DNA from: Candidatus Synechococcus calcipolaris G9 | GTDB lineage: Bacteria > Cyanobacteriota > Cyanobacteriia > Thermosynechococcales > Thermosynechococcaceae | Assembly (NCBI RefSeq): GCF_029582805.1 | Contig: NZ_JAKKUT010000002.1 | Span: 434,001-498,000, forward strand | Direction: 5' to 3' | Length of the DNA stretch: 64,000 nucleotides | Shown here: positions 61,877-64,000 of the stretch, piece by piece | Position numbering within the stretch: the first letter of the stretch is position 1 | How the letters are laid out: each line of letters opens with the position of its first letter | The notes under the pieces: generated by a model | Database searches by the model: none | Told to the model about the DNA's origin: nothing | What the model saw: the letters and a program-made list of their open reading frames with translations, nothing else | Program-made: the position numbers and the translations under genes

Positions 61877-62128
61877 ATGTTATTAGCCACATTGCCCGAT
61901 ACCAGTTGGTCTCCTAGTGTGGGACTCGTGGTGATTGTCTGCAATTTATTTGCCATCGTCATTGGTCGCTATACGATTCAAGGTCGCGGGAAAGGGCCCG
62001 GTCTACCGGTTTCGTTGCCTGCCATGTTTGAAGGATTTGGCCTCCCGGAACTGTTGGCAACCACCAGTTTTGGCCATGTGTTGGCCGCTGGTGTCGTCAG
62101 TGGTTTACAGTATTCCGGTACCCTCTAG
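61877..62128 (+). CDS. psaK: Photosystem I subunit PsaK
   Basis: 83 residues with two membrane helices (SVGLVVIVCNLFAIVIGRYTI and LLATTSFGHVLAAGVVSGL) joined by a basic loop (QGRGKGPGLPVSLP). NxFAIxIGRY and FGHxLGAG-type motifs identify PsaK, a peripheral subunit on the trimer edge of photosystem I. AAGGAGG about ten bases before the ATG. The last 24 bp overlap the opposing hydrolase gene. Confidence 0.93.
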   Translation: MLLATLPDTSWSPSVGLVVIVCNLFAIVIGRYTIQGRGKGPGLPVSLPAMFEGFGLPELLATTSFGHVLAAGVVSGLQYSGTL

Positions 62129-63058
62129 GGGGGGAATCCGCTCCGCAAACTGACGGGAGATAAAGGGCAACACGGCCCCATTGGTACTGGCCGGTTTACT
62201 GTCTAAAAAGACAACAAGGGTATAGGGACAACGATCAGGCAGTTCAATATAGGCTGCATCATGGCGTACCCAACTTGTGAGACCGGCCTTCGACCACACC
62301 TTTGCTGAATCCGGCACCCCTTCCCCCAAAAATCCCTGGACTTGATTTTCCGGATCCGCCTCCAAATCCGCCTTAACTAGACTGCGGCTCATTAAACCCA
62401 GCATCTCCTGGGATGCCTGGGCAGAGACGGCCACACCACCGACAATACTGTGGATTAGGCGGGCAGTGGCATTGGTGGAAAGGCGATTTCGATTATGGCG
62501 ATCGCTGCCGACAAACTGCTCTTCCCGGCCGTAGGGGCCATCACACCAGGTTTTCTGATTGACATTAATGCCATCAAGTTCGGGCCACCCCAGGGATTGA
62601 AAATAACGATTCACAATATTGCGCTGATACTGCCAGGTTTGAAACGGGCCCGAGGCCAGGGCTGGGCCACTTGTCGTACCACTCAACATATCCATCACCA
62701 GGCCCGTGGCATCATTACTGGAGTCCACAATCATATCCCGGACGGCCCGCTCCAACTCTGGATCCGCACCCAGCATATTTCCCTGAAGCCATTCATGGTA
62801 GGCCACCAAATAAAAAAGTTTAACCACACTGGCCGGGTAAATTTGGGCCGACCCGCGATAGCTAAATCCCTGCACCGGGTATTGCCAAAACTCCTCTGCC
62901 GTCAGAGAACCACCGGTATTCACGGAGATGGGTGGGGCATAGAGTAGCCAGGTTAGGGCGATCTCCTGCCGATCCAACCAGGGAAATTCCTGCCAAGTCG
63001 CCTCTAAAACCTGCTCTGCCAAAACCGATAGGGCTGGATTCGCCTGAAAAAAATCCAT
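62105..63058 (-). CDS. Class A beta-lactamase-like serine hydrolase
   Basis: 317 residues from ATG 63058. Active-site motifs of the family are visible: ASVVKLF (Ser-x-x-Lys), SSNDAT (Ser-Asp-Asn-like, here SND/SSN) and KAGLTS (Lys-x-Gly-like). No signal peptide is seen, so it may be cytoplasmic or lack an annotated export signal. Cyanobacterial members are mostly of unknown function and need not hydrolyse beta-lactams. Convergent with psaK with a 24-bp overlap. Confidence 0.85.
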   Translation of the reverse strand: MDFFQANPALSVLAEQVLEATWQEFPWLDRQEIALTWLLYAPPISVNTGGSLTAEEFWQYPVQGFSYRGSAQIYPASVVKLFYLVAYHEWLQGNMLGADPELERAVRDMIVDSSNDATGLVMDMLSGTTSGPALASGPFQTWQYQRNIVNRYFQSLGWPELDGINVNQKTWCDGPYGREEQFVGSDRHNRNRLSTNATARLIHSIVGGVAVSAQASQEMLGLMSRSLVKADLEADPENQVQGFLGEGVPDSAKVWSKAGLTSWVRHDAAYIELPDRCPYTLVVFLDSKPASTNGAVLPFISRQFAERIPPLEGTGIL

Positions 63059-63232
63059 GAATGACTCCAAAACAGTTATTTTTTCATCCTAGGGGGCGAT
63101 CGCAACCGAAAAAATAAAAATTGAGTTGCTTAATCCCTAGGGGTGACATAATAATTGGAATTATCTCCTGTTCATCTCCATGAACATTAGAGTCAGACCG
63201 TTGCCGGAATCGTTTGCGAGAATCAGAGTGTC

Positions 63233-64000
63233 ATGAGTGCCGAACCCGCTGCTAAACGCCCTAGAGCGAAAAAGACGACCAGTTCTTCCCCTTCTGCGTC
63301 AGAAACCAAAGCCCCTAACCCGGAATCCTCCTCTGCCGATAGTAAGCAGCGGCCGGAAATAGTCAGTATTCGTCCCTCCATCAGTAAGAAAAAAACTGAT
63401 TTAGAGGAAAAAGTATCATCCCCCGAATCCACCCCAAGGGCAGTCAGTCCAGCCGAAAATATTACTATTGGTAACCGTCTCCATCCCATTCCCCCTCCCA
63501 GTGAGCGAATGCAGTATCGAGCCATTGGCCTGGTGCTTGGTCGGTATCAACCCATCTCTGAGGAAGAGTTTAATCGCGGTAAACTGATTACCCCCGATGG
63601 CACGGAAATTGATGCGGTGCTACTGGGACAAGTCATGAACTTGATGAAAAAATATCTAGACCTCAATGAAGAGTATCTTTGGGTTGTCTACCCCCGCACC
63701 CGGGATGAAAAGCCCAATACGTTTCTGCACTTACAAATTGTTGGGGTTTGGGAACCCGATCTCCTTCAGCAAAGCCCCCCTAAACAACCCCAATCCCTTG
63801 ATCATCCCGTCGATACCAAGGATGGTTATTTTTCCATTCGTGGTGAAATTGTTTTCTATGCCCAGGATCAAACCTTTGTCGTGGTCAAAATTCAACAGGC
63901 TCCCCGTCGCCGCAATGATAAGCCCCGTTCCTTTAAGATTAAAGTCTATGGCAGCCTAGAAATGAAGTCTCCAGGATTTTTCTGGGATTTACAAGTACAA
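63233..64000 (+). CDS. Conserved hypothetical protein, 3' end beyond window
   Basis: 256 codons open to the right edge. The first 85 residues are disordered and Ser/Pro/Lys-rich (KRPRAKKTTSSSPSASETK). A folded region then begins (YRAIGLVLGRYQPISEEEFNRGKLITPDGTEIDAVLLGQVMNLMKKYLD) with many beta segments (YLWVVYPRTRDE, FLHLQIVGVWEPD, IRGEIVFYAQDQTFVVVKI). The pattern looks like a cyanobacterial conserved protein of unknown role; I do not recognise a domain. Confidence 0.7.
   Translation, partial: MSAEPAAKRPRAKKTTSSSPSASETKAPNPESSSADSKQRPEIVSIRPSISKKKTDLEEKVSSPESTPRAVSPAENITIGNRLHPIPPPSERMQYRAIGLVLGRYQPISEEEFNRGKLITPDGTEIDAVLLGQVMNLMKKYLDLNEEYLWVVYPRTRDEKPNTFLHLQIVGVWEPDLLQQSPPKQPQSLDHPVDTKDGYFSIRGEIVFYAQDQTFVVVKIQQAPRRRNDKPRSFKIKVYGSLEMKSPGFFWDLQVQ

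Noticed and set aside
1-64000. CRISPR array or prophage
   Set aside because: No regularly spaced identical repeats with unique spacers and no phage structural, integrase or terminase genes were seen.

Overview
The window is chromosomal DNA from a cyanobacterium, most likely unicellular. Three kinds of evidence support this. The HIP1 octamer GCGATCGC and its GGCGATCGCC form recur throughout. There are cyanobacterial genes for photosystem I PsaK, proton-extrusion protein PcxA, a Tab2/Atab2-type translation factor, zinc-ribbon Ser/Thr kinase and PP2C proteins, and biosynthetic arginine decarboxylase. A cluster of TTTTCCACA DnaA boxes is also present. I cannot name the species from the sequence alone. 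No rRNA, CRISPR array, prophage or intact insertion sequence was seen.

Layout. 1-1602 is the 5' part of a B12-binding radical SAM gene (minus strand). 2083-5663 is a four-gene operon of type IV minor pilins (a large Glu5-less protein plus three canonical prepilins). It is preceded by a CRP-like palindrome and a 22-bp repeat pair. 5685-19174 is a mostly minus-strand housekeeping block: a DUF3782-type nuclease-like protein with a decayed copy beside it, beta-helix protein, LCP ligase, queA, PP2C phosphatase, fused cobA-hemD, P-type ATPase, universal stress protein and an alpha/beta hydrolase. Between LCP and queA lies a short transcript candidate: promoter, 17-codon ORF with a strong Shine-Dalgarno sequence, hairpin and terminator.

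19465-35397 carries an acyltransferase, a RibD-type reductase, HNH nuclease, holA, gpmI, panB, a Ser/Thr kinase paired with an anchored PstS-like binding protein, pcxA, thrS, an AlsS-type acetolactate synthase and pgl. 35541-38482 is a tight signalling operon: zinc ribbon-FHA protein, FHA-pseudokinase and a TIGR03943 membrane protein. 38608-53400 contains a nucleotidyltransferase, a glycosyltransferase, a C-terminal processing protease, typA, a DUF305 protein, a YraN nuclease, an Orn/Lys/Arg decarboxylase-family enzyme, a WG-repeat protein, amt with an NtcA-type site, tab2, yajQ and an amino-acid-type binding protein.

53578-53863 looks like the chromosomal replication origin. It has eight exact TTTTCCACA boxes in two opposed groups plus near matches, with AT-rich flanks. 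Genes next to it point away on both sides, and sampled G/C composition flips across it. dnaA and dnaN are not adjacent. To its right are a DUF2339 protein, pdxH, tRNA-Thr(GGU), a PemK/MazF-type toxin-antitoxin pair lying between two copies of a ~115-125 bp tRNA/gene junction, a run of small membrane proteins (DUF2752, TM2, CD225), speA, trpF, psaK, a class A beta-lactamase-like protein, and a conserved gene cut by the right edge.

Working picture: most genes are core metabolism and translation. Phospho-signalling parts are unusually frequent (PP2C, kinase, FHA, FHA-pseudokinase). Recent change shows as three places where a segment was duplicated and one copy decayed.
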